DNA from: Microbotryum silenes-acaulis
Taxonomy: Eukaryota; Basidiomycota; Microbotryomycetes; Microbotryales; Microbotryaceae
Direction of reading: 5' to 3'
NCBI GenBank assembly: GCA_003665825.1
Contig: QPFY01000010.1
Coordinates: 434,001-498,000 of the forward strand
DNA: 64,000 nt
In this document: piece by piece, positions 1-10,446 of the stretch
How positions within the stretch are numbered: position 1 is the first letter of the stretch
Layout of the letters: each line of letters opens with the position of its first letter
Position numbers and translations under genes: made by a program
Notes under the pieces: model-generated
Seen by the model: only the letters and a program-made list of their open reading frames with translations
Database searches by the model: none
What the model was told of the DNA's origin: nothing

Positions 1-2169
1 TTCCACTGCAAAGACAAGATTGCGCGTTGATGCATCGACAGGACGAGATGCAGATCACCGGAAGCAGTCCAGATCCGGGCGATGCCATCTTCGCTTCCTG
101 TAGCGAGCAACGACCCGCTGGGATCCCAGGCGATTGCGCCCACGTCGACGCGTCGTTGTGCCGACGAATGCTTCAGTGTAATGTTGTCCTTGAGCACGTC
201 TCGATGCTGCGAGGACGAAGATGCTCGTGTGGAAGGCACGTCCCATATCCGGCATGTCGAATCCGTGGCACCCGTGGCGAGAAGAGATGGCACCTTGGGG
301 TTCCATGTGCAAGCTTGAATTTTCTGCAAGAAGATTCGAGTAAGGGGGTTCGAATGAGCATTTGCACCCTCTGGCTAACGGTGACCAGCACGCAAGGCAC
401 TCACCGCGATCGTGTGACCCTGCAGTAACCTGACAGGCCCCTTCTCCGCCGACCACTTCAACGCTCTGGATGCGTCGACCGTCGGGAAGACTTCGGCCGA
501 GTCGCTCGAGCTAGGTTTATGCGGCGGCCCGTTCGAAGGCTTAGCCCCCCGCTTCTTCTTCTTCTTGTCGTTCGAATCGTCGAGTGCGCTACCATCTTCG
601 GCCTTGATCTTGACCAGCTCGGCATGACTACGCTTCTCCCCGTCGGGCAATGACGCCCTACGGTCGGATGGTGCTGTCGTATCGGATGGACTTGTCGGTG
701 TGGACGTGACGCTGGCCGACCCTGCCCCGCTGCTCGACATTGATGTGGGTCGCTTTTTTGGATTGGCAACACCATCGGCACTCGTTTGGATCGATTTCGG
801 TTTCCTCTGCACGTTCGGAGAGACGGACCGAGGTGTCGAACTGGCAGAATGACCATTCTTCTTCGTCGTCGGGGCAGCCGGTGACGCCGCGTCGACCTCC
901 ATCGCATCATCGGCATGGGCGCCATTCGCTTTAGGTCCTCGCTTGGAGGATCCGTCGCTGGCGGTCATCTTGGGTCGTTTGCCGACCTCGGAGCTGACAA
1001 AGTCCCGGTCTGATCCTTTTCGCTTGCCATTCAGATTGGATGTCGAGGTGGCGTTCAACTCCTTCTCTTTGCCCTTGGCCTTTTCGGACTTGTTCGAAGA
1101 GGTTGCTTGGGTCGACGCTCGAGGTGCTGCTGCGGCTGCGCTGGGTTCAGACGGTTGCTGGGGTGGAACAGCGGAAGAAGTGGATGGTGTTGAGGTGGAT
1201 TGGGCGGCGCTCGCAGCTGTTGTTGTCGCTGTGGGTAAAGTGGGCGATGGCTGCTTGTGCATGACCCTGGGTAACGGTGGTAGCGGCATTGTGTTGGGGA
1301 TCGTGTACCCAATCAATCGTGGTGAAAGTTCCTTGGGGTCCTATGAAGACCGCACGAGGTAGAGATTAAGTCAGCTGGCGAGTCGAGGGACGTTGGTAAA
1401 GTGATCACTTGGGAGCGGGTGTGCTGGACTGACGCCTCGATACCGTGCCTCCGCTTCGAGGTAGAGTAGCCCCTTTTGCAGTATCCGTACGAGATGACCT
1501 GGCGGGATCGAGTGGTCGAGCACTGCATTGAGGGCGTTCTTGCGTCCGTTGATGGGGGTCGAAGCCGAGGACGACGACGAGGTCGGACCAGCGAGCGACG
1601 ACTCGTGCATGAGCGAGAAGGCGGTGTGTGTGTAGCCTGCGGGAGCCGAGAGGCAATGACATGTCAGTTCATCTTGATAATGTGGTGAGTCGGCATGATG
1701 CTTGAGCGCCGGAGATTGGGAACGACAGCGACGATGGCATGGGGCTGCTTTGTTTTGGCGCTCGCGCTGGCTCGAAACGTCAAATGGCGGGCAGCGAGCA
1801 GGCGCGCCAAGCGGGGAGGGAGGGCGTGACCGATGCCCCCGTCCCTACACTGCAACGCAACATGGCCGACCCAACATGCCATCATGTATGTTCCCGGAAT
1901 TCGCTGGACACGTCGAGCGGGGAGTGTGACATTCATCCATCGGATTGGCGTCCCCATGGTCGTCGTCGTCGTCGTCGTCCTTGGTCGTCCGCCCGCCAGG
2001 CATCACAATACTCGCCGCGCCAGGCCCACCTCCACCCGAGGACGGTGCCCGTCGCCAACGGGGGTGTCCCCTCGCCCCTCGCCCCTCGCCCCTCGCCATG
2101 ACCCCGTCACTTACCCGACTCTTGGAGGTAGGAATGAACAAGAGCATCGACCTCGTCACTCGTCATCAT
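1..2169 (-). CDS. SIF2: TBL1/SIF2-like LisH-WD40 corepressor subunit (3' end beyond window)
   Basis: Family role: nuclear WD40 scaffold of histone-deacetylase corepressor complexes (TBL1 in NCoR/SMRT, Sif2 in yeast Set3C). Exons read on the minus strand: 2169-2115, 1636-1434, 1340-405, 323 to beyond position 1. The start is placed at the Met pair before TSDEVDALVHSYLQESG, which matches the TBL1 N terminus; joining exon 2 continues as GYTHTAF, again as in the LisH domain. Next comes the F-box-like stretch IPPGHLVRILQKGLLYLEAE. Then a 300-residue Ser/Thr/Ala/Lys-rich linker, longer than in animal TBL1, and the first WD40 repeats, with CTWNPKVPSLLATGATDST and SLLATGSEDGIARIWT. All phases fit. 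Intron 1 is long (about 480 bp) and carries GTC repeats. An in-frame Thr-rich extension back to 2355 is possible. The remaining WD40 repeats lie left of the window. Identity is confident; the exact start is less so. Confidence 0.9.
1959..1980. repeat. GTC trinucleotide tract in intron 1 of the SIF2-like gene
   Basis: Seven tandem GTC units lie inside the long first intron. A second, imperfect GTC/GTT tract lies just upstream of the start at about 2213-2240, where it would encode a Thr run if the longer N terminus were used. An 8-bp CCCCTCGC tandem sits at about 2073-2097. Confidence 0.8.
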
Positions 2170-2868
2170 GGCGTGAGGGTGCGGTGCCTCGGGCGGTTGC
2201 TCATGAACGGCCGTCGTCGTTGTCGTCGTCGTCGTCGTTGGTGTCGCTCCGGCCGCTATTGCTTTCGAGGTTGGGTGGGCAGTTGTAGTCGTGGTACCAG
2301 CGGTCGGTGGGGGCATCGATGTTGTCGACGCCGCATCACCCATCGAAGGTGCCATCGTCGCCCGGGTTCAGGTGGTCGACGAGGCCAAAAGAGGCAAGGT
2401 GCTGCTGGCTGGACGGAGGGGGGGCGGTTGGATGGGTGGTGGACAGTGGCTGCCAGTCGAGGAAGGGAAAGAACAAGTCGGCTTTCAGTCCCGCCTCGGC
2501 CAAGCAACAGGCGCGCGAGGCGATTTTGGGGCGACGACCATGAGCTCGGACCGTTTTCAAAGGGACGCCTTTCGCCACTGGCGCCTTCAACTTGTTGACG
2601 GCGGCGTGGCGACGGTCGTATGCAAAATAATCGAGTTTATGGAGGACTCGCAGTCCGGAAAGTAGTGCTTTGCATCATTCACTTCGCACTGCCACGTTCG
2701 CAAAGCATCAGACTCTGTCAAACCTCTAGATTCGACTCCGTCACGACCCGAGACCGCGCATGCCGAAGACAAAACTCACACATGTGACGTTCGACAGCGT
2801 GACTTGGCACCGCTCGTCGTCCCACTCAACGACCCACCTAGTGTCCCAGTCACGACACCGCGAACAAT
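2170..2868. other. Divergent intergenic region between SIF2-like gene and SDR gene
   Basis: About 700 bp separating two divergent starts. It holds trinucleotide-rich DNA next to the SIF2-like start and otherwise no conserved reading frame I can support; the ORFs here are low-complexity shadows. Confidence 0.5.
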
Positions 2869-4175
2869 ATGCCGCCATCCCACTTTGGTGAAAAGACGAC
2901 CGCACAGGAAGCGGCCGAGTATTACAGCGACAAGATCAAGGGCAAGGTCGTGCTCATCACCGGCGGTCAGTTTGGTCGAGTCAAGCTGCGACAACCAATC
3001 TGGCGAGGCTCACACTGACCGCCCAATGTGGCTTTGCCGATCATGGTCTACTAGGTTCACCGGGTGGATTAGGTGCCGAAGCAGCTAGGGTGATTGCGTT
3101 ACACAATCCCAAACGCATCATCTTGGCCGGTCGGTCCAAAACGAAGTACGTCGAACGGAAGAGTGAAGCCCCACACGACTCGATCGGAGTCCGAGGAACC
3201 CAGCCCCCAGAGAGGTTCCGGGATGTCGCATCTGACACAGCTCACTCTCGAATGTTCATTCAGTGTCGAAAAAACGATCAAGGAAATCCACTCCGAAACC
3301 CCTTCGGCTCCCTTGAGGCCGCTCATCATCGACCTCGCCTCGCTGTCGAACGTCCGCGGAGCCTCCAAGGAGGTGCTCGCTTACAAAGAGACCATCGACG
3401 TCCTCATCAATAACGCCGGTATCATGGGCTTGGAACACTACACCAAAACCGTCGATGGCTACGAGGCGCAATTTGCGACGTGCCACTTGGGTCATTTCCT
3501 CTTCACGGGGTTGATCCGACCTTGTTTGGCGGACAAGTGCCGAATTGTCAACGTCTCTTCGAGGGGACATGTCTGCGGTCTCGTGCGGTTCGACGATATC
3601 AACTTTTCGGACGGGAAGGCGTATGATCCTTGGTTGGGGTATGGCCAAGCCAAGACGGCCAATATGCTCTATAGCGTCGAGCTCAAGAAACGATGGGATG
3701 TGCCGACCTTCTCACTTCATCCAGGTGGGATCATGACGAATCTTACTCGGGAGTTGTCGTTGGAGCACAAAAAGTCGGCAGGGATCATTGATGAAGTCGG
3801 GAATAGAAAGGTAGGGAACTCGGAGTCCAAGGACGTCCCTCAAGGGACTTCAACGTGAGTGCCACCGCTCGCTGAAATAATCTGCCCAAAATGTGGGGCC
3901 GCGGCTGACCGACGTCGTGTCGACACTCGGTGCAGGCATATTGTTGCGGCATTCGACGACCAAATCCTAGGTAAGGCTTGAACTTCATACCGATTTGACA
4001 ACCTTATGACACCCCCTCTGACATGGCAAGCTCTTTCTCTCGCCTAGAGTCAAATGGCGGCTACCTCGAAGATTGCCAACTCGCCGACGACGTCGCCAAA
4101 GAGTACGCTCTGTCGGAGGAGAACGCCGCCAATTTGTGGGAGCTGAGTGAAAAGATGGTTGGGGAACAGTTTTGA
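2869..4175 (+). CDS. Short-chain dehydrogenase/reductase (classical SDR, retinol-dehydrogenase/WWOX-like)
   Basis: NAD(P)-dependent oxidoreductase; substrate unknown. Exons 2869-2965, 3055-3145, 3264-3854, 3936-3970, 4048-4175 join in phase to 313 residues. Seen in order: cofactor motif TGGSPGGLG near residue 33 (TGxxxGxG type), NNAGIM near residue 100, the Ser strand IVNVSSRGH, the catalytic pair in YGQAKTAN (YxxxK), and the HPGGIMTNL loop that typically follows. The C-terminal exons continue as IVAAFDD and SNGGYLEDC, common in the fungal retinol-dehydrogenase-like group. No signal peptide or clear membrane helix is visible, so a cytosolic or peripheral enzyme is likely. The gene converges on the uL1m gene with about 100 bp between stops. 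Family assignment is firm; the substrate cannot be read from sequence. Confidence 0.9.
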
Positions 4176-4278
4176 TTTTGATGGAACTGCGGTGGCTGAG
4201 TAGAGCTCTCGAGTCGGACGGGGTGGACAATCTCTGGACTTCGTACCACTTTGGCGTACAATTCCATCCCCAAAACAA

Positions 4279-5373
4279 TCAGACATCAGCCAAGAAGATA
4301 CCGGGGCCTTGTGTCGATGACAACATCACTCTTGTGATGGCGGCTGAACGGGGAGAGAGAGATCAGAACAGCTCTCGGCAAATGGGAACGAAACAGTTCA
4401 CTGAAAAACTCACGTCGCTTTGCCCTTGCAGCCGAATCCTTGACGGCACCAGAACCGCCCAATGAGATGTCCGATACGGACGCCAAGAGTGTGTGAACGT
4501 TGTCTTGCAGCTTCTCGACGTCAAAGTGCAGTCTACCGATGGCTGAGTGAAGAAAGTTTGAGAGCTCGTTAGTGCCTGCGGGATTCTCTCACTTTCGGAT
4601 CGATTTCATGTCGTACCTGCTCTGACGACACCCTTCGAGTCCCCCTTCCAATCCAACCCGTTACGAGCCTCCTGTACACCTTTTGCGACGTCCTCCACGA
4701 CGGTACCACGCCTAACACTAGGCATCAAACCCTTGGGGCCGAGCATCCTTGCAAGCGTCGGATTCCTTTGAATCAACGGCAACAGTTCGGGCGTGGTGAT
4801 GAGTTTGTCCGGTGACAGTTCACCATTGAGAATCTTGGGGATCAACTCTTCGCCTCCTACGACGTCGGCACCTGCTTGACGAGCGGCGGCGGCGGCGGGG
4901 CCCGAGGCGAAGACGACGAGCAGCGTCGATTTGGTCGCGGACATGCACGAATGGGGCAGAAAGACTCGACCTCGAAGGGCGTTGAGTTGTACGGTCGCGA
5001 CAGGCTTGGTGGTGATGTTGATTTCGAAAGCGGCATTCGGGGTCGTAGGCGATAAGGCCTGCACATGGGAGTCTCGGGATCAGCTCGACTGGATTGTATC
5101 AGCTGGGCAGCTGGATGCTGGGATGACGCTCACCTGCAGTGTCCTAGCAGCCTCATTCAGGGTCATGCTATTCGTCTGACTCCCACTCGCACTTCCACCA
5201 CTCAACCTCTCGGCGCGTCGTGCTCGTTCGATCGAGGTCTTGTGCAGCGGTGACAGGACTTTCTTGGCTGAGGTCGAGGCCGTGCACGAGAACGAACGAG
5301 TGCTGCCACCGCCTATTGTCGACGCAACCAAGGGTGAGGACCACAGTGCTGTAGTGACGGATCGGATCGACAT
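4279..5373 (-). CDS. MRPL1: Mitochondrial large-subunit ribosomal protein uL1m
   Basis: Component of the L1 stalk of the mitoribosome. Exons on the minus strand: 5373-5134, 5058-4617, 4542-4414, 4343-4279, joining in phase to 291 residues. L1 landmarks: the helix MTLNEAARTLQALSP spanning the first junction, NPTLARMLGPKGLMPS (the typical GPKGLMP motif), the AIGRLHFDVEKLQDN segment, and a terminal SSTQGPGIFL strand like the usual SSTxGPG end. The start at 5373 gives MSIRSVTTALW followed by RSFSC, a plausible mitochondrial presequence (basic, Ser-rich, no acidic residues). The same frame is open back to 5583, where it would run head-on into the TIM8 start, so the shorter start is preferred. Divergent neighbour TIM8 is also mitochondrial. 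Confidence 0.9.
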
Positions 5374-5581
5374 GCCTAGCTTGTGAGGTTGCTTGTAGGC
5401 GGGGGTCGTCAAAGGCGAGCTGGTCGATAAGGAGCGAGAGCTGGAATTGGAACGAGAGCTCCAAGCCGACTGCTTTCGCAAGCGCGCGCCAAGTCGAGCA
5501 ATGCTCACGAATCGGCTTTCAGCTGCAACACCTCCACACCCCGGACCCCGCATCGGACACACATACACATACACGTACACC
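5374..5581. promoter_or_regulatory. Shared divergent promoter region of MRPL1 and TIM8
   Basis: About 210 bp separate the chosen MRPL1 start (minus) from the TIM8 ATG (plus). A CA/TA-rich tract (about 5558-5581) abuts the TIM8 start. No TATA box or named factor site can be supported by eye; the promoter role is inferred from the head-to-head layout. Confidence 0.5.
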
Positions 5582-6016
5582 ATGTCCGCACCTCAAGCAC
5601 CCGCATCCACTGAACAGTTCGACGCCGCAACTCAGGTACTTTACACACCACCCACCTGTTAATGGCCCCCGTGACGATGCTCACGAACCTCCTCACTTGA
5701 GCGCAGCGCGAACTGCAAGCCTTCCTCGAGCAGGAACAGACCAAGGCTCGATTACAAACCTCGGTCCATACCTTCACCGACATGTGCTGGGACAAGTGAG
5801 TGGTGTTGTGATTGACTCGGCTCGGCGCGGCGCAGCTCTAACCCTCTCACGAGACTGAACGGGCATTGTCAACTCATCCCCAGATGCATCACGGGCTCGA
5901 TCGGCGGTCGTTTCTCAAGAGGGGAAGAGTCATGTCTGGTCAACTGCGTCGATCGATTCCTCGACACATCCCTTTTTATCGTCAAGAACCTCGAGAGCCG
6001 CCGCGGCGCCCTGTAA
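5582..6016 (+). CDS. TIM8: Mitochondrial intermembrane-space chaperone Tim8
   Basis: Small Tim chaperone that, with Tim13, escorts hydrophobic precursors across the intermembrane space (family knowledge). Exons 5582-5635, 5707-5795, 5884-6016 join in phase to 91 residues, the normal length. The twin CX3C signature is present: CWDKC and CLVNC separated by 15 residues, within an ITGSIGGRFSRGEES linker typical of Tim8. Downstream CVDRFLDTSLFIVKNLE matches the second helix of the family. No presequence, as expected for proteins imported by the disulfide relay. The start is fixed by a good ATG context and the short N terminus. Confidence 0.93.
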
Positions 6017-7044
6017 AATCCTCCTACCACCTGAATCTAGCGAAGACGGACAGCTAGCCTCGGCCTATTCGGTGCCAGTGTAACAAATCAGAGTCCAATA
6101 CAGGAGGCATGCGGGATATTACCGTCGACCGCGAGAGAGTAACGAGTCATAATGAGGAAAACAGACCGACGGAACATCACTGTTTCACTCTCCTGGCGAG
6201 CAACTTTTGCTTCCCGAGGCACCGTCTGCCCGACGCGCGGCTGTTGAGGGCCCTGATGTCACCACCAACTCCCGGCCCCGGCCCTTGACTATCCTCGTAG
6301 GGCCGGTTTGCCCTCTGCGCCAGTTTAAAGAGAAGGAATCGGGATGGAAAACATCAGACCGGAAGCATCAAGGACTTATCTGTTCTGGAGGTGATGATCT
6401 GGGTATGATTGCGAAACCCGTTGCGAAGATTTCCAAAACAGGGAGGCGTGTCGTACGGATAGGGGGATTTGTCCCCGAGCGTGGCCGCAACGGGTGACGG
6501 TGACGGGCTGTCTCCTCTCCTGCGACAGAGTTTTAGATCTACGCGCTCGCGCGCGCGCGCCGCCGCCTAACTAGCAACTAGGACGGACTGGGACGGTTTC
6601 AACTCTCGAGCACTGGTCCTCCACTCGCCACGCTCACTCGTTGCTCTGTTCCGCCCGCCTGCTTGCGAGCTTGGCCAGGCTTGGATCTTCCCTCAGGACA
6701 TCGCTAGCCCGCACAGGTGCGGCGCGCGGAGATCGAGTGGGCCCCTGCCCTGGCTGCCCTCATCAAAGGAGGGATCGGTCCCTTTCGTCGTCACTCGCTA
6801 TCGTCTCATAATCTTGTCCCACCCATCCACTCCCTCTGTCCTTATTTGATCATTCCTTTAGTCACTATCTTGCTACCTGCCACGTCTTTTGCCTTCGCCT
6901 TCGCCTTCGTCCATCTCCTAACTCGCTCTGAGCTTCCCTGCTTCGACTTGTCTTCCGTTTCTTCTCGACGCACTCTACCGCACCACCCGTCGCACGCAAT
7001 CGTCTCCGAGCCACTTTCGCCACCCTTGAGGTCCCTATCCCACC
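6017..7044. other. Intergenic, with GC-alternating tract and pyrimidine-rich leader
   Basis: No supported gene. A CG/GC alternating run lies at about 6541-6563. From about 6780 to 7040 the plus strand is strongly C/T-rich (including repeated CTTCGC units near 6890), resembling the 5' leader of the following gene. Confidence 0.5.
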
Positions 7045-8551
7045 ATGCCGTCCTATAATCTACCGACCTACCTCCCTCTACCACATCCAAGTCTTCCAGT
7101 CCCACCTCGGCCACCGTCACCACCTTTCCGAGTCGCATCCGTCGGCGGCAAAACCCCATCCTCATGTCTGACCACGGGCTGGATTGCCCCCCGCCCCCCG
7201 GCCTCTTTGCGGCAATCCCCGACGGGGCAGTACCTACCTCCTACCCACCCACGAGCCTACGAATGGACTCGTAAATCCTATCGTCGTTCACCCTTAGCCT
7301 TCGAGCGGCCTTCCCATACCTCGGACCCTCGACCCCACCATCATCACTACGTCCGAACCAGATCCTTCGACTCGAAATGCCCCAACGGCGGGGTCGTCTC
7401 GATTCGGTTCCTCAACCGCGTCGATTCTAGACCCCTGTTGTTACCGGAATGGTACACCGATTTCGAACCGGAGTGTAAGGAGTATAGGATGTACGAACAT
7501 CTTGCTCGAGCGACGGCGGAGAAGACGTTGAGAAATCAGATGATCAAAGGGGATCGCTTTAGTGAGCATGAGTCCGGGGCGTCGTTGGGCGAGAGGGAGT
7601 TGAGGTTATGGGCGATTTGTTTGAGTGTCAAGAAGGCGAGAAAGGGTGGGTCAATGGCAGTGTGTGTCCTATGGATATGAGCTGGGCTGATGGAAAGCTT
7701 ACTCGTGTTGTGCGGGCGCAGCGATGAGGATGTCGGCTTCCATCGCAGACCCATTTTCGCATAACCGCAAGGCTTACAAGTCTCTGCCTCGGGAACTGAC
7801 TTTGAATGTACGTCATCGGATCCCGTTCCCGTCGACCAGGGGATCGCAGCAACCAGCGCTCCCCCATGAGCTCGATCACACGTCCTCCGAGCCGTCAAAG
7901 CTTGCGACGTCGCTTATCTCCTCAAAACCACGGCCTCATCATCGATCCGGCTTCATCCAACCTCCGCTATCATCCAACGCTCCGCCGCCACCATCCATCA
8001 CCTCGAGTCGGAATAGAACGCCAAGTGTGGCCACAGCGGTGTCAGCCACTTCGACGAGCTCCGCTCTCAGTAATTTGGGCAAGAGGATCAAAGCTTTCGC
8101 TTCCATGCGCCGGTCATCTTCCGACGCGATTCGAAGTCTGACCTCGAGCGGACACGAGATGATCAAGTCCCTGGAAGCGCTATTGGATGGAGCAACGAAG
8201 GAAGAGGATTCCGACGACGAGACTTGGGATGCGACCGTTTCCTCAGACGGACGCAACTCCTCGTCGTCTTCGCTCTCGACTTTCTCATCCGACAGATCAA
8301 GGTCGAGGTCGAGCTCGATTGAATCGGTAGAGTCCGATTCTTCCAGCAAGTGGCACAAATCGAGTCTGTACAGTCTACCCAACCATACCACAATCGAACG
8401 GAACTCCTCGTCTCCTAGGATGTCGTTGGACGAGCAAGCTTATTTGATGAACCTGGAGCGTGCGGTTGCGGAGAAGAAAGTGCGAAGGGGAAGTTGGGGT
8501 GGTCGCACACGCACATGGGCCGCGCTCTTTGATTCTTCGCTTCGGACTTGA
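7045..8551 (+). CDS. Uncharacterised Ser-rich protein
   Basis: I do not recognise this protein. Exons 7045-7645 and 7722-8551 join in phase (phase 1) to give about 476 residues. The ATG has a strong context (CCCACCATG). The N-terminal 100 residues are Pro-rich and low complexity. Residues 125-215 are the best candidate for a folded part: a hydrophobic/aromatic stretch with LLLPEWYTDFEPECKEYRMY and RELRLWAICLSVKKARK. The second half is Ser/Arg/Asp-rich with an acidic patch (EEDSDDETWD) and SRSRSSS runs, likely disordered and phosphorylated. A 42-bp in-frame segment at 7808-7849 has intron-like ends (GTACGT...CAG) but is shorter than the other introns here. No signal peptide or membrane helix. 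Confidence 0.6.
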
Positions 8552-9216
8552 GGCGATGTGAGTGACCTTCTGGGAAAGAAAAAGGTTGATCGGGTTCACG
8601 AGCGTCGGTGGAGAGTCGTCATGTGGTTCATATCGTTCGCAAATTCTCCGACAGGTGCTGGTCGACTCAAAGCAGCTTTCTCGGAGCATGGAGGACATGC
8701 CTAGGTAGCACATACAGTGGGGTTATGGTGATGAAAGGGTTCTGGTTTTATAGATTGACTTTCGTTACTAGTTTGTGTAGTCCTGCGAGATTTTGGAGGT
8801 TTTCTGTCAGCACAGTGCCCACAGCTTAATTCGACGAGAGGTAGTGGCGAAATCCGCGAAGACCGCGGGTGTACACGGATTGTCTACTATGAAAGGTGAG
8901 ACTTCATCTTCATCAGGTTCATCAGGTTCAGCACGGGACCGAGAAACGTCCATTTCGAGCACGACACGTCAGCTTACTCCGGTGTGGAGCTCGGGCCCTT
9001 CAACTGGAAGACTCGTAGTCAGTTGATGCACGATTGTCGCATCGAGCGGTACCGGCGGTCGCCCCGGTGCCCACTGCACGGTTCATTTGAATTCCGGCGA
9101 GGCCACGTCAGATCGGCCGAATCGCCGTGGCGGCTCTTGCTGCTTTCACTCGTCCTCATCTCATCTCATCTCATCCAACCCACCGCGCAAGCTTCACCCA
9201 CACCACTCTCTTCACT
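8552..9216. other. Intergenic region without recognisable gene
   Basis: About 660 bp between two same-strand genes. No conserved frame or repeat stands out; CATCT-type short tandem copies occur at about 9158-9175, just before the next start. Confidence 0.5.
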
Positions 9217-10261
9217 ATGGATAACATCATGAACATGGCCCAAGGCGCGTACAAGCAATACGAGGCGTCGCAACAGGGGCACCAGGGCCAGGGCGGAGGC
9301 GACTTCGGCATCCAGGGCTCGTCCGCGCTCAACAGTGCTGACAACAACCGACCCCCTCAAGAGAACCAATCTGGTGGCGGAGGTGGATGTAAGTATAGCT
9401 TTCCGGTCTGCGGTAGTCGTGGTGGACAGGTGTGGGGGCAATTTCCGTCTCCTGCCTCTGGTTACCCCACTCATGCGGCGCTCACCTGCACATCTGGAAT
9501 GTCGATGTCAACGGCCCAGTGCGGCGAGGCTGTGCCCCACTTCAAGCGCCCGCGCGACGCGTCGTAGTCGATGCCCAACATGCACTGACACGCGTCGCCC
9601 GAACCCCCCTCCCTCTATTACAGTCGACTTCAACCAAATCGCTTCACTCGCCTCGAGCCACTCGGGCGAAGATGAAGGCATGTTCGCACAGGCGATGCAC
9701 TTCGTCAAGCAGGGCCAACACGAGAATAACGACATCGACGAGCAAGCGGCGCAACAAGCCCATGCCCAGGCCTATGGCGATCAGGACTCGTCCAACATGA
9801 GCACCAATGGATTAGGTGCCGCTGGTGAGTGATCAACATCGGGTTTCAAGGTGATTGATGACCCTTCGGGCTCTGTTCTGACGAATTTTTTTCTCCTTTT
9901 CCCCGCGCGCGTCGCGAGCGGCCTATCCCTGATCCCCCATACGCAACCCTTCCTCTCGCCACTTCTCACAGCTGCCCTGCAAGCGATGAAAAAATTCACT
10001 TCGGGCAACCAAGGCCAACAACAAAGCAGTGGCGGAGGAGGCTTCCAAGCCCAACTCATCTCGCAAGCCATGGCCGAGGCGTCCAAATTGTTCGACCAGA
10101 ACGGTGGCACCGGCGACGGTGGATCCAAGCAAGATGCCGTCGGCTCCGCCGGCAAGATGGCGTTGCAACTGTTGCTCAAAAGTCAGGCTAGTGGCGCGAT
10201 CGGGGGTGCGAACAGTGGTGGATTGGGTGGGTTGATGGGGATGGCCAGCAAGTTCATGTGA
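9217..10261 (+). CDS. Beta-flanking-like protein (fungal DUF7721-type)
   Basis: Function unknown; the name comes from a gene that flanks a mating-type locus in mushrooms, and the position here has no visible mating genes. Exons 9217-9388, 9624-9824, 9972-10261 join in phase to 220 residues. Features: MDNIMNMAQGAYKQY start, a Gln/Gly-rich region, then DFNQIASLASSHSG, a central Gln/Ala-rich helix with DEQAAQQAHAQAYG, and a conserved C-terminal half with AMAEASKLFDQNGG, KQDAVGSAGKMALQLLLKS and a Gly-rich end with GGLGGLMGMASKFM. The pattern matches the fungal family as I remember it. Probably soluble. Identity moderate, biochemical role unknown. Confidence 0.75.
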
Positions 10262-10446
10262 TCTCCAGTGGGAACAAGATTGCAGGTCCCTAAGTTTTTA
10301 CTGAATTCCAGCTTGATGAGCACGATGTTTCAAAATGAAATATGATAACGTCGATACATACTCGATTTCAGTGATGCAAGCAAGAATACGAGTCTTCGTC
10401 ACCAAACAACTAACAAGGTGGCGTTGTAGTCGTTCACTCCTTTCTT

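Noticed and set aside
943..1362. 139-residue plus-strand ORF opposite the SIF2-like linker
   Set aside because: Antisense of a Ser/Thr/Ala-rich coding region; no conserved pattern.
3790..3854. An extra intron in the SDR gene beginning at GTAGGG
   Set aside because: The segment is in frame and family members have a comparable loop before the QGxxT motif; no acceptor improves the match.
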